The notes below the pieces were generated by a model. That model did not search any database. It saw nothing but the letters and a program-made list of their open reading frames with translations, and was not told the origin of the DNA. This document shows, piece by piece, positions 1-8,867 of a stretch of DNA of 64,000 bases. Position 1 is the first letter of the stretch. Every line of letters begins with the position of its first letter. Made by a program: the position numbers and the translations under genes. Location of the stretch: assembly GCF_000308295.2 (NCBI RefSeq), contig NZ_HG326652.1:1758186-1822185 (forward strand). The letters are read 5' to 3'. This stretch comes from Afipia birgiae 34632 (GTDB lineage: Bacteria; Pseudomonadota; Alphaproteobacteria; Rhizobiales; Xanthobacteraceae).

Positions 1-48
1 GGGTCACTTCAAATTCCTCCGGGTGTGGTCAGTCAAATTCCTCCACCC
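1..48 (+). repeat. IS21 left terminal repeat region
   Basis: This is the left end of the IS21-family element. Two tandem copies of GGTCA(cttC/gtC)AAATTCCTCC are visible and match, imperfectly and inverted, the opposite end at 2654-2701. The extreme outer bases may lie beyond the window. Confidence 0.75.
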
Positions 49-71
49 CGCGAGGCAGGACATGATGATTG

Positions 72-840
72 TTAGTTTGACATTGTTTCCCGGGCAAGGG
101 CTTCAGCGGCCTCTTTGAGCCGATAGCTTCGTCCATCGAACTCGAGCAGATGGCAATAATGCATCAGGCGATCGAGGATCGTCGTGCTCATGGTGTTGTC
201 CCCCAGGTATGTTCCCCAATCCTGCACGACGCGATTGGAGGTGACGATGACGCTGCGGCGCAGTTTGTAGCGCTGATGGATCAGGGTCTGCAGCAAAGGC
301 GCCGGCGTCGTCAGGGATGGCGCGGGCGAGGAACAGATCGTCCAGCACGAGGAGATCGCAGTCGATGATGGTTCGCAGCCGGACCTCGCGTTGCGCCGGG
401 GAGTTCAGGACGTAGCGGTGGAAGAAGTCGTCGGTCTCAAGATACTGGACCTTGTGGCTTTGCAGGATCGCCTGATAGGCAATCGCCTTGGCGATGTGGG
501 ACTTCCCGGTGCCAGGTTTGCCGACGAGCAGCGCGTTCTCGCCGGCGGCGATGAACGCCAGGGTGTGGAGCTGGAAGCAGGTTTGGCGCGGCAATTTGGG
601 ATTGAAGGACCAGTCGAACTCGGCGAGCGTGAGCTTTTCGTCGAGCCCGGATTGCCGGTATCGTCGCTCGATAAGGCGGGACTGACGACGGTCCAGTTCG
701 TCCTGCAGGATCAGGGAGAAGGTCTCGAGGAAGGGCTGGTTGGCGCCCTGCGCCTGCAGCACACGCGTCTGCAGCGTGTCGCGAACGCCCGACAGGCGCA
801 GCTGTCGCAGGCAACGTTCAATTTCCGGCATGGTCATCAT
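72..840 (-). pseudogene. istB: istB, IS21 helper ATPase, frameshifted
   Basis: IstB is the AAA+ ATPase that assists the IstA transposase. The frame opens with ATG ATG ACC ATG at 840 and shows a Walker A motif (GKPGTGKSH) and Walker B region (LLVLDDL). The frame is then lost at about position 297, and the C-terminal part (LLQTLIHQRYKLRRS, TSNRVVQDWG) continues one frame over from 296 to 72. One extra base in or near the AAA run at 295-297 explains the break. The start overlaps the istA end by 23 bases, the usual coupled arrangement. The product would lack its C-terminal third. Confidence 0.88.
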
Positions 841-2564
841 GTGGTTTGGTCTCCAGTTTGAGGTGAGAAGCCGCGGGAGCGCTCGTGGCGCCGGAGCTGG
901 TCGGGGTTGCGCAGGCGCCACGAGCGCGGGTTGCAGGGGCGCGGTCGTCGTGAGCCTCGGCCTGCCGGCCATTGGCGCCGGCATCGTGCCGCGCGGCACG
1001 GCTGAAGAGATCGCCGTATTCGGCTGGAGCGCGGATCAGCGGATGATCCTGGGTGAGCGGCGATGCCGGCTGTGGCGTCGCTCCAACCTGCGCGATCGCC
1101 TGTTCGAACAACCGCTCGACGGTCGCACGCACGTGCTTGTAACGGTAGATGCGGTTGCCGATGGCGTGCGCGCAGGCCTGCTCGACCAGCCGTGCCGGAT
1201 ACTTCCGGCTCAGCCCGACAATGCCCCACATCGCGCGCTGTCCGGGGCGCCCCTCGGTGTCGAACACTTGCTGGCAGAGCGCCCTGGTCTGCGGACCGAT
1301 GCGCTCGGCGCTCGCCAGCAGCACCGCGGTTTGCCGCGACGGATTGAACGGCCGTTCGCTGGTCGGCAGGACGACCGAACCGGGATGCGCCATCCGGGGA
1401 TGAACACGCAGCAGCGCATGGGTGTGGCGATCGCGGATCTCGATCGTCGAGGCGTAGATCCGCACCACGACCTGGCTGCCGATGGGCGCAGGCCGCGCGG
1501 CGTAATAGCTGCTATCAACACGCACGGTGGTATCGTCGCAGACGGTCCGAACGACCTCGGTGAAGATGCGGAAGGCAGCCACTGGCAACGGCCGCAGGTG
1601 GGGCTTCTCCTCCTGGAACATCGCCTCGACCTGACGCCGCGTGCTGCCGTGGATTCGCTTGGAGGCCCAATTCTCCTCCCAGTGCCTCAAGAACTCGTTC
1701 TGGGCTTCCAGTGTCTCGAAGCGCCGTCCGGCCAGCGCGGTGCCCTGGGTATGTTGAATCGCGCTCTCGACGCATCCTTTCCGATTGGGATCGGCCACCC
1801 GCGCGGGATCGGCGACCACGGCGTAATGAGCCAGCATCGCGCTGTAAATCGGGTTGAGCTCGGGCTCGTACAAATCCGGCTTGAGGACGCCTTCCTTCAG
1901 GTTGTCGAGCACGACATAGCTGGGGACCCCGCCAAAAATACCGGAACGCCTCTTCGTGGAGCTGCGCCCAGACTTGCTGGCTGGATTGCCACACCACCCG
2001 CCGGAAGCTGCGCCGCGAGTAGCGCAGCGTCATCACGAACAGGCGGGGACGGCGGTACCGGCCGCTCCTGGGATCAATCGTCAGAGCGCCCTCGCCATAG
2101 TCGACCTGGGCCTCCTCGCCGGGGAGGAACTCAAGTCGATCAAACTGCTCGGGATCGCTGTGTCGCAACGTGCGCACAAACCGCTTGACGCTCTGGTAGC
2201 TGGACGGAAAGCCAAATTGATCGACCAGGTCCTGGTAAATCGCCTGCGCATTCCGCTTCAGGCGGACCTGTTCTTCGATCCACGTCCGATGCGGTTCGCA
2301 AGCCGAACGGGCCAGGCTGCCGGCGGCCGTCGCTCCCGATGCCCCAGAAGCCGGTGGTCGGGGTGGAGGAATTTGGCCGTCCGCGCTCACCGGGCCGGTG
2401 GTCACTTCCCCGGGGGAATTTGCCTCCGTACCAGCCCGCAGCGCCCGGTAACGCCGGATCGTCTTGCGGTCGACCCCCGTCAGCCTGTGGATCTCGCGCT
2501 GGCTGGCGTTGCGATCGAGTAACGTAAATACCGTGCTTTGCAGGTGTGGCTTCAAGACGTTCAA
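818..2564 (-). pseudogene. istA: istA, IS21 transposase, frameshifted
   Basis: IstA is the DDE transposase of IS21. The N-terminal part (from TTG 2564) has a helix-turn-helix (ASQREIHRLTGVDRKTIRRY) and the first catalytic region (AQVDYGEG). The frame breaks after FRYF. An extra A in the A5 run at 1934-1938 (T5 on the coding strand) shifts it, and the rest (VVLDNLKEGVLKP, HWEENWASKRIHGSTRRQV) continues in the next frame to 818. Removing one base restores an unbroken family-length protein. The gene is therefore broken or mis-sequenced. Confidence 0.88.
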
Positions 2565-2653
2565 CTCCCCGGCCCCTTGCTGGTTAAAGGGACCGAAAAT
2601 AAACGTCCTGCCTGATCGGCTACCGCTGTTCAGCGGCGCTGACCGCGATTATC

Positions 2654-2701
2654 GAGTGGGGGAGTTTCAAGTGACCATACCCGGGGGATTTTGACCGACC
2701 C
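2654..2701 (-). repeat. IS21 right terminal repeat region
   Basis: Read on the minus strand, this end starts GGGTCGGTCAAAATCCCCCG and then repeats a GGTCACTTGAAACTCCCCC-like block, mirroring the left end with a one-base gap. It is fused directly to the truncated methyltransferase frame that continues to 3408. Confidence 0.75.
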
Positions 2702-2703
2702 AC

Positions 2704-3408
2704 GGGGATGTGCGCAATGTCGGACATGTCACCAGTCGTCGCAACGTGCGTGAATTCGCCATGGCTGCTGGAGAACTGTCGTTTGCGGAGTTCTCGGAAT
2801 TCCTGAACAAGAGCTTTTCTGCAATCGCCAAGCATATCAAGCCCGGCGCCGTCGTCTTTACCTGCATGGACTGGAGCCATTTGGGTGAGTTGCGGGTCGC
2901 CTGTGATCCAATTTTTGGTAAGCCGCGAAACATGATCGTTTGGGTCAAGTCCAATGCCGGCATGGGCTCCTTCTATCGGTCGCAGCACGAATTGATCGTG
3001 CCGTATGTTCTTCCGGGTGCCCGCCCGGTCAACAACTTCGGTCTTGGAGGCAAGGGTCGCTATCGGACCAACGTCTGGCAATATCCGGGCGCGAACGCCT
3101 TTGGCCGCAAGCGGGACGAGGAACTGGCCATGCATCCCACGGTCAAGCCCGTCGCTCTTGTCGCCGACGCACTCAAGGACTGCTCCAATCGCCGCGACAT
3201 TGTTCTCGATCCCTTCGGTGGCTCTGGAACCACCATGATTGCTGCAGAACGCACCGGTCGCGTCGCACGGCTTATCGAGTACGACCCACTCTACTGTGAT
3301 GTCATCGTTCAGCGTTGGCAGTCTGCGACCGGAAAGACGGCAAGTGTCGCCGAAACCAATGAGACTTTCGAGCAGGTGAAGGCCCGCCGCATCGCGCATC
3401 GGGCGTAA
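2704..3408 (+). pseudogene. 5'-truncated DNA adenine/cytosine-N4 methyltransferase
   Basis: The remaining reading frame (possible GTG restart at 2710) has the C-terminal half of a DNA methyltransferase of the ParB-domain-linked type. It shows GHV, FVCMDWxHxGE-like TCMDWSHLGE, NAGMGSFYRSQHE, HPTVKPVAL and the AdoMet-binding motif DPFGGSGTT near residue 165 from the GTG. The catalytic DPPY motif, expected just before GHV, and the whole N-terminal domain are missing because the IS21 element lies immediately upstream. In intact relatives a ParB-like domain precedes this domain. The fragment is unlikely to methylate DNA. It is followed after 13 bases by a DUF5681 gene, probably its former operon partner. 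Confidence 0.85.
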
Positions 3409-3421
3409 AAGGAATACGATC

Positions 3422-3853
3422 ATGAGTGACCGCGACAACAATTCGGTTGGGCCTGGCAATCCACCCGCGCACGGGAAGTTCAAGCCTGGACAATCAGGCA
3501 ATCGCCGAGGAAGGCCCAGGACACCGACACTCAGCTTCGATGAATTGGTTCGGGAAGAACTGAATTCAATCGTAGAGATTAGGCAGAATGGAAAGGTGAG
3601 GAAGATTCGGAAGCTTGGACTCATCGTAAAGCAAGCGGTCGATCAGGCCGCGAAGGGCAACTTTCGCTTTCTCAAACTTTTGACGGAGAATAATGCGTTC
3701 CGTTCAATCATGGAAAATCCGGAACAACGTCCCTTAAACGGGGAACAGCTAAAGTACTTGGAGGGCGTTCGCGCTCAAGCGAGGGAATTAGTTGCCAAGT
3801 ACAATAATGAACAAGCGGCTGCAAACGGTGCAGCCTCTAACAAAACCCGTTGA
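3422..3853 (+). CDS. DUF5681 domain-containing protein
   Basis: A 143-residue soluble protein. The N-terminal part (about residues 8-40) has the DUF5681 signature: GNPPAHGKFKPGQSGNxxGRP, a Gly/Pro/Lys-rich motif found in small proteins next to phage-derived methyltransferases and packaging genes. The rest is helical and charged (LIVKQAVDQAAKGNFRFLKLL). The biochemical function is unknown; similarity of such proteins to small terminase subunits has been suggested but is not shown here. It lies 13 bases after the methyltransferase remnant and probably belonged to the same transcription unit. Base composition is more AT-rich than in the core genes, consistent with horizontal origin. Confidence 0.75.
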   Translation: MSDRDNNSVGPGNPPAHGKFKPGQSGNRRGRPRTPTLSFDELVREELNSIVEIRQNGKVRKIRKLGLIVKQAVDQAAKGNFRFLKLLTENNAFRSIMENPEQRPLNGEQLKYLEGVRAQARELVAKYNNEQAAANGAASNKTR

Positions 3854-3877
3854 GTTCGAAAGGCACCTGCTTTTACT

Positions 3878-4288
3878 TCATTCGCATTTTGACACCGCTG
3901 TCACAAGACGTGGGGTTAAAGCCGAGTATCCTGCGTTTGACGCATCAGAATAGATTTCAATCGCTGTCTGTCGTTCATTCTGAACGATTAGTTTAACAGC
4001 ATAAAGATCAATCATTGCCGGTTGGACCGGCCCAATTTCATACGATCGCTTCGGATCAAGTATCCGGATTTGGTTGGTAATCGTCTGGGCCGTACCGAGT
4101 GATTTCGCTAGATCGTTTGTGAGAGTTTTCGATACTTCGTTCAGTTCTCTAATCAAGCAGCTTGAAAGAGTATCAAGCGATTGACGGGACGATAAAACCG
4201 TTATCGGCTGTCGATCACGTATCGTGCTTGCGCAACCGCTCACCGCAATAGTGGATAGCACAACAAACATTGCACATGAGCCGTTCAT
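3878..4288 (-). CDS. Hypothetical lipoprotein
   Basis: A 136-residue protein with a lipoprotein signal: a short hydrophobic stretch (CAMFVVLSTIAVSGC) ending in a lipobox (AVSGC, Cys19). The mature protein should be anchored to the inner or outer membrane. I recognise no domain in the mature part, which is mixed helical with a region around KRSYEIGPVQP. Its ATG overlaps the stop of the upstream small membrane protein gene by four bases (ATGA), so the two are translationally coupled. It ends convergently with the DUF5681 gene. AT-rich compared with the core genome. Confidence 0.6.
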   Translation of the reverse strand: MNGSCAMFVVLSTIAVSGCASTIRDRQPITVLSSRQSLDTLSSCLIRELNEVSKTLTNDLAKSLGTAQTITNQIRILDPKRSYEIGPVQPAMIDLYAVKLIVQNERQTAIEIYSDASNAGYSALTPRLVTAVSKCE

Positions 4289-4548
4289 CTACGGATGCTC
4301 CGGCGCAAGGTAATGTCGGATGCGGTTGCCGTTTCCCTACGAGCCCGAGCAATTCCACCGAATATCCAGGAAATTACCCAGCACCCCAAGGAGATCGCCC
4401 ACCAGATCGGATCTGTCGGCGCGAGCAAAAAGCACCCTACAGCTGCGGCCGCGAAGAGGAGAGCAAGAAACTTCCAAACGAACCCTCTTCCGGTCACTGC
4501 GACCGCAAAGGGCAAGAATCCGACCATAAGGCTAAAAAGTAGGTGCAT
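4285..4548 (-). CDS. Small hydrophobic membrane protein
   Basis: An 87-residue protein with about three membrane segments: residues 1-19, 24-44 and 48-65 (LLFSLMVGFLPF, FLALLFAAAAVGCFLL, WWAISLGCWVISWIFGG), followed by a basic tail. An upstream ATG at 4560 is in frame. The inner ATG at 4548 is preferred because GGAGGA lies five bases before it. No known family is recognised. It is coupled by a four-base overlap to the downstream lipoprotein gene, so the pair may form an envelope-associated unit within the accessory region. Confidence 0.55.
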   Translation of the reverse strand: MHLLFSLMVGFLPFAVAVTGRGFVWKFLALLFAAAAVGCFLLAPTDPIWWAISLGCWVISWIFGGIARARRETATASDITLRRSIRR

Positions 4549-4802
4549 CACTTCCTCCATATAGCGGTCAACTAGACCATCGACGCAATCTCACGGATTC
4601 GAGATTACCTCCTCACCGACCCGCCAAGTCTTTTGCGGAATGGCTTCAAGCCGAGGAATTGCGCGCACCGTACAGATTGCCAATCAAATCGCAGCATATG
4701 TCGGTCCGGGGCTTTCAGTCCGTTCCAAGGACAACCGTCCATGCCATAATACCATGTCTATATCCAGTGGTTTAATAGCCTCTGGAATGGCCGACTTGGC
4801 GC

Positions 4803-5087
4803 ATGAAAGCTCGTGCGCTCCTGGCCTGGAATCTGCGGAGAATCCGTGTGGAACGGGGACTGTCTCAGGATGCGCTTGCCGACGAAGCCAGCGCCGACAG
4901 GGCTTATGTGGGCGGCCTTGAGCGCGAAACCCAGAACCCGACCATTGATCTACTGGAACGGCTCGCCAAGGTGCTGGAGGCCGATATGGCGGAGTTGTTT
5001 GCCAAGGTGCCAAAGGGCGCTCCGCGCCCCAAACCCCTTCCTGCCGGGCGTAAGGTAGCTCTGAAGCCGGGTCGCAAGAAGCAATAA
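4803..5087 (+). CDS. XRE-family transcriptional regulator
   Basis: A 94-residue DNA-binding protein with a Cro/C1-type helix-turn-helix over about residues 6-62 (LRRIRVERGLSQDALADEA, then YVGGLERETQNPTIDLLERL), followed by a basic Pro/Lys-rich tail ending KPGRKKQ. Such stand-alone regulators are common next to integrases and recombinases. Here it heads a plus-strand series that continues with a small protein, DUF3489, DUF2924 and a serine recombinase, and may control that cassette. No clear Shine-Dalgarno sequence precedes the ATG. Target and ligand are unknown. Confidence 0.85.
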   Translation: MKARALLAWNLRRIRVERGLSQDALADEASADRAYVGGLERETQNPTIDLLERLAKVLEADMAELFAKVPKGAPRPKPLPAGRKVALKPGRKKQ

Positions 5088-5157
5088 GATTGCTGCAAAT
5101 CCACTGGACTTCGGTGGTTCGTGGAGCATGCATGGACGCATCAAGAGGGAGCGTGTC

Positions 5158-5388
5158 ATGCCAAAGAAAGCCAGCGGTACCGTAATCTGCGCACTGATTA
5201 GCGAGCTCCGCAGCTGCGCCGAAGAAACCATCGCGGTCGCAGAAGCAGCTGACCGGTTGGCCAAACGTGGTAAGGCCGAGAAAGCTTTGCGAGTATTGAT
5301 GGATGTCGAGGGACCGACCCGCGAGGTTCAGAATCTATTCCGTACCGCATTGAAGGTGAGACAAACCTTGCTTCCCGATCCGCGATAA
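5158..5388 (+). CDS. Hypothetical small helical protein
   Basis: A 76-residue protein, mostly predicted helical, with charged and Ala-rich segments (SCAEETIAVAEAADRLAKRGKAEKAL). The ATG at 5158 is chosen because AGAGGGA lies about eight bases upstream; an in-frame ATG at 5128 has no such signal. I recognise no family. It lies between the XRE regulator and the DUF3489 gene, on the same strand, in a recombinase-linked cassette. Confidence 0.5.
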   Translation: MPKKASGTVICALISELRSCAEETIAVAEAADRLAKRGKAEKALRVLMDVEGPTREVQNLFRTALKVRQTLLPDPR

Positions 5389-5487
5389 CTAAAACCGCCG
5401 CGAATTCCCTACCGCGCGGCTCTGGCCAGAGGCGGTCTTGCGTCAGTGGCAGCAAACGATGCTGTCGGACGATGCAAGGAGAGCCAG

Positions 5488-5838
5488 ATGGCCACAAGCC
5501 GAAAGTTAAAGTCTAAAACTCAACCGAAATCAGGGACCGCCGTTAAGCGAGGGACCGCGCGTACAACGACGTCCCGCCCCTCCACCCCGCCCAAGAAAGC
5601 TCCGGCACCAAGCGCCTCTACCGCCGCATCCTCCAAGCAGGCCAAAATCCTGGACATGCTGCATGCTCCCGCCGGAGCCACCATCGCAGCCGTCATGAAG
5701 GCTACGGGTTGGCAGCAACATTCGGTGCGGGGCTTCTTTGCAGGAACCGTGCGCACAAAGCTGAACCTGAATCTCACGTCGCAAATGGTGGGTGACGAGC
5801 GCGTTTATCGGATCGTCAAGGGTGAGCCCACAAAATGA
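5488..5838 (+). CDS. DUF3489 domain-containing protein
   Basis: A 116-residue protein. The first 50 residues are a low-complexity Lys/Thr/Pro/Ala tail. The C-terminal part (about 50-112) is DUF3489: [18 protein letters not shown], then [19 protein letters not shown], which looks like a winged helix-turn-helix. The start ATG at 5488 has AAGGAGAG upstream. The stop overlaps the next start by four bases (ATGA), so it is coupled to the DUF2924 gene. DUF3489-DUF2924-recombinase triplets recur in alphaproteobacterial mobile regions, suggesting an accessory role in recombination. The molecular role is unproven. Confidence 0.85.
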   Translation: MATSRKLKSKTQPKSGTAVKRGTARTTTSRPSTPPKKAPAPSASTAASSKQAKILDMLHAPAGATIAAVMKATGWQQHSVRGFFAGTVRTKLNLNLTSQMVGDERVYRIVKGEPTK

Positions 5839-6320
5839 TCCAAGCCCCCTCACCCATGAAGCCAGCCGATCCGGCCGTAGAAGCTGAGTTGGTCCGGCTG
5901 GCAACAGCCCCCATCGCCGAACTGCGCAAACGCTACCGAGAAGTTTTACGAACCGACCCGCCGAAAGCATTCGGGCCTGATCTGCTGCGCCGGAGCATTG
6001 CTCATCGAATTCAGGAAAAAGCCTATGGCCGATTGCCTGGTCCGACCAAGCGCCTGCTCGACCAGCTTGTAAAAGCCATCGCTGCCAAACCCAACGGACG
6101 GCTGGAGCTTCCACGCCGCATCAAGCCCGGCTCAGAACTCGTCCGGACATGGAAGGGCAAGAGCTACCGCGTCGTGGTTCGTCCGGACGGGTTTGCCTAT
6201 GACGGCAAGACCTATGCGGGACTCTCCGAAATCGCGTCCCTGATCGCCGGCACCAACTGGAATGGACCGCGGTTCTTCGGGCTGCGGGCAAAGCCTCAAG
6301 GGTCTGCCGATGGCAAGTAA
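5835..6320 (+). CDS. DUF2924 domain-containing protein
   Basis: A 161-residue basic protein of the DUF2924 family. It has the typical N-terminal helix ([26 protein letters not shown]), a middle part ([16 protein letters not shown]) and the C-terminal signature [18 protein letters not shown] and [30 protein letters not shown]. The C-terminal half resembles a DNA-binding fold found fused to or beside large serine recombinases. It starts within the DUF3489 stop and its last bases overlap the recombinase start by 11, indicating one translationally coupled operon. Exact function is not established. Confidence 0.88.
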   Translation: MIQAPSPMKPADPAVEAELVRLATAPIAELRKRYREVLRTDPPKAFGPDLLRRSIAHRIQEKAYGRLPGPTKRLLDQLVKAIAAKPNGRLELPRRIKPGSELVRTWKGKSYRVVVRPDGFAYDGKTYAGLSEIASLIAGTNWNGPRFFGLRAKPQGSADGK

Positions 6321-7887
6321 CTCTCCGAAAACCCTGCGCTGCGCCATCTATACCCGCAAATCGACCGAGCATGGCCTTGAGCTTGAATTCAACTCGCTTG
6401 ATGCCCAGCGGGAAGCTTGCGAGGCCTATATAAAGAGTCAGGCCTCGCAGGGCTGGAAAGCACTGCCACAGCTCTACGACGATCCGGCCTTCTCGGGCGG
6501 CAATCTTGAGCGCCCTGCCCTCAAGCGATTGTTGGCTGACATCGAGGCCCATAGGGTCGATGTGGTTGTCGTCTACAAGATCGACCGCCTCACCCGCTCG
6601 TTGGCTGACTTCGCCAAACTGGTCGAGGCGTTCGATGCGAGATCGATTTCGTTCGTGGCAGTCACCCAGCAGTTCAACACCACCACCTCAATGGGGCGGC
6701 TTACTTTGAATGTTCTGCTATCCTTCGCTCAGTTCGAGCGAGAGCTCTCGTCTGAGCGGGTCCGGGATAAAATCGCCGCGTCTCGCGCCAAGGGCAAATG
6801 GACCGGTGGCAACGTCCCGTTTGGTTACAAAACGCACGACAAAAAGTTGGTGATCCATGAGCCGGAAGCTGAGACGATCCAATTTATCTTCAAACGATAC
6901 CTAGAATTAGGTAGCTTTGAGCCACTGGTGCTTGATCTTGATGCCAAAGGTATTCGGTCTCGGGTCAAGAAATCCAAAGGATCTGACACCCACGTAGCGT
7001 CGCGCTTTACCTATGGTCCCCTCGCCTATCTTCTGAACAATCGGATCTATGTCGGGCAGGTTTCGCACAAGGGAAAATGGCATCCCGGCGAACACACGCC
7101 CATTATCGACGCGAAACTATTCGACGCGGTGCAGATGCGGCTGAGTGCGAACAAAGTGATCCGCAAAAATCGACGCTCAGAGAGTGGCGCGCTGCTGATG
7201 GGCAAACTGTTCGACGACCGCGATAACCGGATGAGTCCGAGCTACTCGACCAAGAAGGGCGTCCGCTATCGGTTCTACGTCAGCGCGGCGCTGTTGCGGG
7301 GACGCAAGGCCGCGGCCGGCTCTCTCTCACGTATTTCTGCTATGGAACTTGAAGCGACCGTGCTTCAGGCGGTACGCATGGAATGCGGCCGACCAGATCC
7401 TATTGTGACTCCGGATGCGGAGTTGATTGAGATCCATGTTGAACGCGTCGTCGTCTCAAAGAATGCGATTACGATTGTCTTCCCGCCGCAGCTTGGCCTC
7501 CGGGCTTTAACTATTCCTTGGGTCAACGCTGCAAGTGGAACGACATCACCGAAGTATCGAGCCAAGGACAACAGTGAGGCTGACCCGGTCCTTGTTCATG
7601 CCATCGCCCGGGCACATGCCCGCATCAAGGATTTGGAGGGCGGTCGCTTCGATACAGTTGAAGCGCTCGCTGCCTCTGCCAAGGCCCACTCGAAAATGCT
7701 GCGGCAGGAATTGCGGCTGGCGTTTCTCGCGCCCGACATCCTCACGGCGATGTTGCAGGGCGACCAGCCAGCTGGCCTGACGCTGACCGCGATGCTGCCG
7801 ACCCTGCCCTTGTCGTGGGCCGCGCAGCGACGTGCCATCGGCCTTTCATCATCGCGCCATTCGCAGATCGAATTGTGTGGAATGTGA
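6310..7887 (+). CDS. Large serine recombinase (resolvase/invertase family)
   Basis: A 525-residue site-specific recombinase. The N-terminal catalytic domain (about 8-160) has the active serine in YTRKS (Ser18), KIDRLTRSLADF and an FERELSSERVRDKI helix. A recombinase domain follows (about 170-290, GNVPFGYKTHDKKLVI, PLAYLLNNRIYVG), then a C-terminal region with a weak zinc-ribbon-like part (LLMGKLFDDRDNRM). The ATG at 6310 places the catalytic serine at the usual distance. It is probably the integrase or excisionase of the surrounding element, although serine recombinases of this kind do not usually use tRNA genes. No matching attachment site was found. Confidence 0.92.
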   Translation: MASNSPKTLRCAIYTRKSTEHGLELEFNSLDAQREACEAYIKSQASQGWKALPQLYDDPAFSGGNLERPALKRLLADIEAHRVDVVVVYKIDRLTRSLADFAKLVEAFDARSISFVAVTQQFNTTTSMGRLTLNVLLSFAQFERELSSERVRDKIAASRAKGKWTGGNVPFGYKTHDKKLVIHEPEAETIQFIFKRYLELGSFEPLVLDLDAKGIRSRVKKSKGSDTHVASRFTYGPLAYLLNNRIYVGQVSHKGKWHPGEHTPIIDAKLFDAVQMRLSANKVIRKNRRSESGALLMGKLFDDRDNRMSPSYSTKKGVRYRFYVSAALLRGRKAAAGSLSRISAMELEATVLQAVRMECGRPDPIVTPDAELIEIHVERVVVSKNAITIVFPPQLGLRALTIPWVNAASGTTSPKYRAKDNSEADPVLVHAIARAHARIKDLEGGRFDTVEALAASAKAHSKMLRQELRLAFLAPDILTAMLQGDQPAGLTLTAMLPTLPLSWAAQRRAIGLSSSRHSQIELCGM

Positions 7888-7929
7888 AGGTCCGCTTTTG
7901 CGCAGACATTCATTGATGTGGTCTCCGCC

Positions 7930-8781
7930 TCACGGGCACGACGCGTCATCGTCCTCTGGCTCCCCGTGCCATGAGCTTGTGTCGACTTTCGTCTCGGTTT
8001 GATTTGAAAGGAGCTGAAGGGGCTCGGCTATGGTGGCCGCTGTCGTGCAAACAAAGGGAAAGTTCTCCTCGATCATTGCGGCGTCCAACCCCGAACCGTA
8101 ATGCAACGTGACATCAACGCTACCGGTAATCTCATAGCGGATGATATCACCATCTATGCTCAGAACGCGCATTTCATCGTAGAGGATACCCCCAGTCTCA
8201 TAATGTCCGGCGATCAGATCAAGGCTGTCAATTGTTTCGTCTATGAAAGCCTTGACTGCTTCATCATAGAGATGCCCCTCGATCCGGCTTATAACCTCCC
8301 TGTGGACGTCTTCGGTCACCTCAAAGATCTCGAGCAGCGCGCTGATGGTTTCATTTGCGAGATTTTCGAGTTCGGCTGGATCACTAATAACTGTATCAGG
8401 CTTTAGATGAGTACGCTTGTTCAACTCGTTAAATGCAGGGCCAATCTCGGTGTGGAATTCCTTCGGATCGACCTTTAGTCCGCACTTTAAAAATTGGTCC
8501 GTCAGACCACCGCGGCTTGCAAAGTAGGCACGTTGGCGGCGAGTTGGGCCTTCGAGCTTCGGGTGCGGCTCGTACCAAGAGCATGATTTGATCGCGTCGT
8601 CATCCGGAGCCAGTTGCTTCAGCATGTGGTCGCTGAGATCGCGCATGCTTACCGAGAAATGCTGAGCCCTTGTCGCAACGTTTTCCTGGTCCAGCGCAGC
8701 GATCGCTCCGCGTAGCAAATTTCGAGAAAAATCATCCTGGAGCCGGCCTTCGAGCCGCTTTACCAAGTCATCATTCGGCAT
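7930..8781 (-). CDS. Probable pPIWI-associated-nuclease-type protein
   Basis: A 283-residue soluble protein. The N-terminal half has a helical region with SMRDLSDHMLKQLAPDD, then SWYEP and RRQRAYFASRGGL. The C-terminal quarter shows VDVTLHYGSGLD, ENFPFVC and a closing VDTSSWHG. From memory this pattern matches the predicted pPIWI-associated nuclease family, but that assignment is from recall and moderate only. Those domains were predicted computationally next to prokaryotic PIWI modules. No PIWI-like gene is seen here. It lies between the recombinase (convergent) and the Wadjet operon, 86 bases beyond jetD and on the same strand, so it could be an extra gene of that operon. Confidence 0.55.
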   Translation of the reverse strand: MPNDDLVKRLEGRLQDDFSRNLLRGAIAALDQENVATRAQHFSVSMRDLSDHMLKQLAPDDDAIKSCSWYEPHPKLEGPTRRQRAYFASRGGLTDQFLKCGLKVDPKEFHTEIGPAFNELNKRTHLKPDTVISDPAELENLANETISALLEIFEVTEDVHREVISRIEGHLYDEAVKAFIDETIDSLDLIAGHYETGGILYDEMRVLSIDGDIIRYEITGSVDVTLHYGSGLDAAMIEENFPFVCTTAATIAEPLQLLSNQTETKVDTSSWHGEPEDDDASCP

Positions 8782-8867
8782 TTGAAGCCCGCATTACCGA
8801 GGCCATATTTCGAGCCACCATTGTGTATTTGACGCCAATCTTCGTTTGTTAGTTGGCCTCAGACAAA

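Larger units (their letters stand above)
1..2701. mobile_element. IS21-family insertion sequence, degenerate istA/istB
   Basis: The element carries istA (transposase) and istB (AAA+ helper ATPase) on the minus strand in the overlapping order typical of IS21. Its two ends, read inward, share the pattern GGGTC...CAAA(A)TYCYCCGGG and each holds two copies of a GGTCA-like repeat, as expected for the multiple transposase-binding repeats of IS21 ends. Both genes carry single-base frameshifts, so transposition is probably lost unless these are sequencing errors. The right end sits inside a methyltransferase reading frame. The left end coincides with base 1, so the left flank and any target duplication cannot be seen. 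Confidence 0.9.

Noticed and set aside
294-300. Programmed frameshift in istB
   Set aside because: IS21 istB is normally one uninterrupted frame, there is no slippery heptamer with a stimulator, and istA has a second, independent break.
740-2188. Long plus-strand open frame across the IS21 element
   Set aside because: It is antisense to istA and istB, which carry clear transposase and ATPase motifs; long antisense frames are expected in GC-rich DNA.
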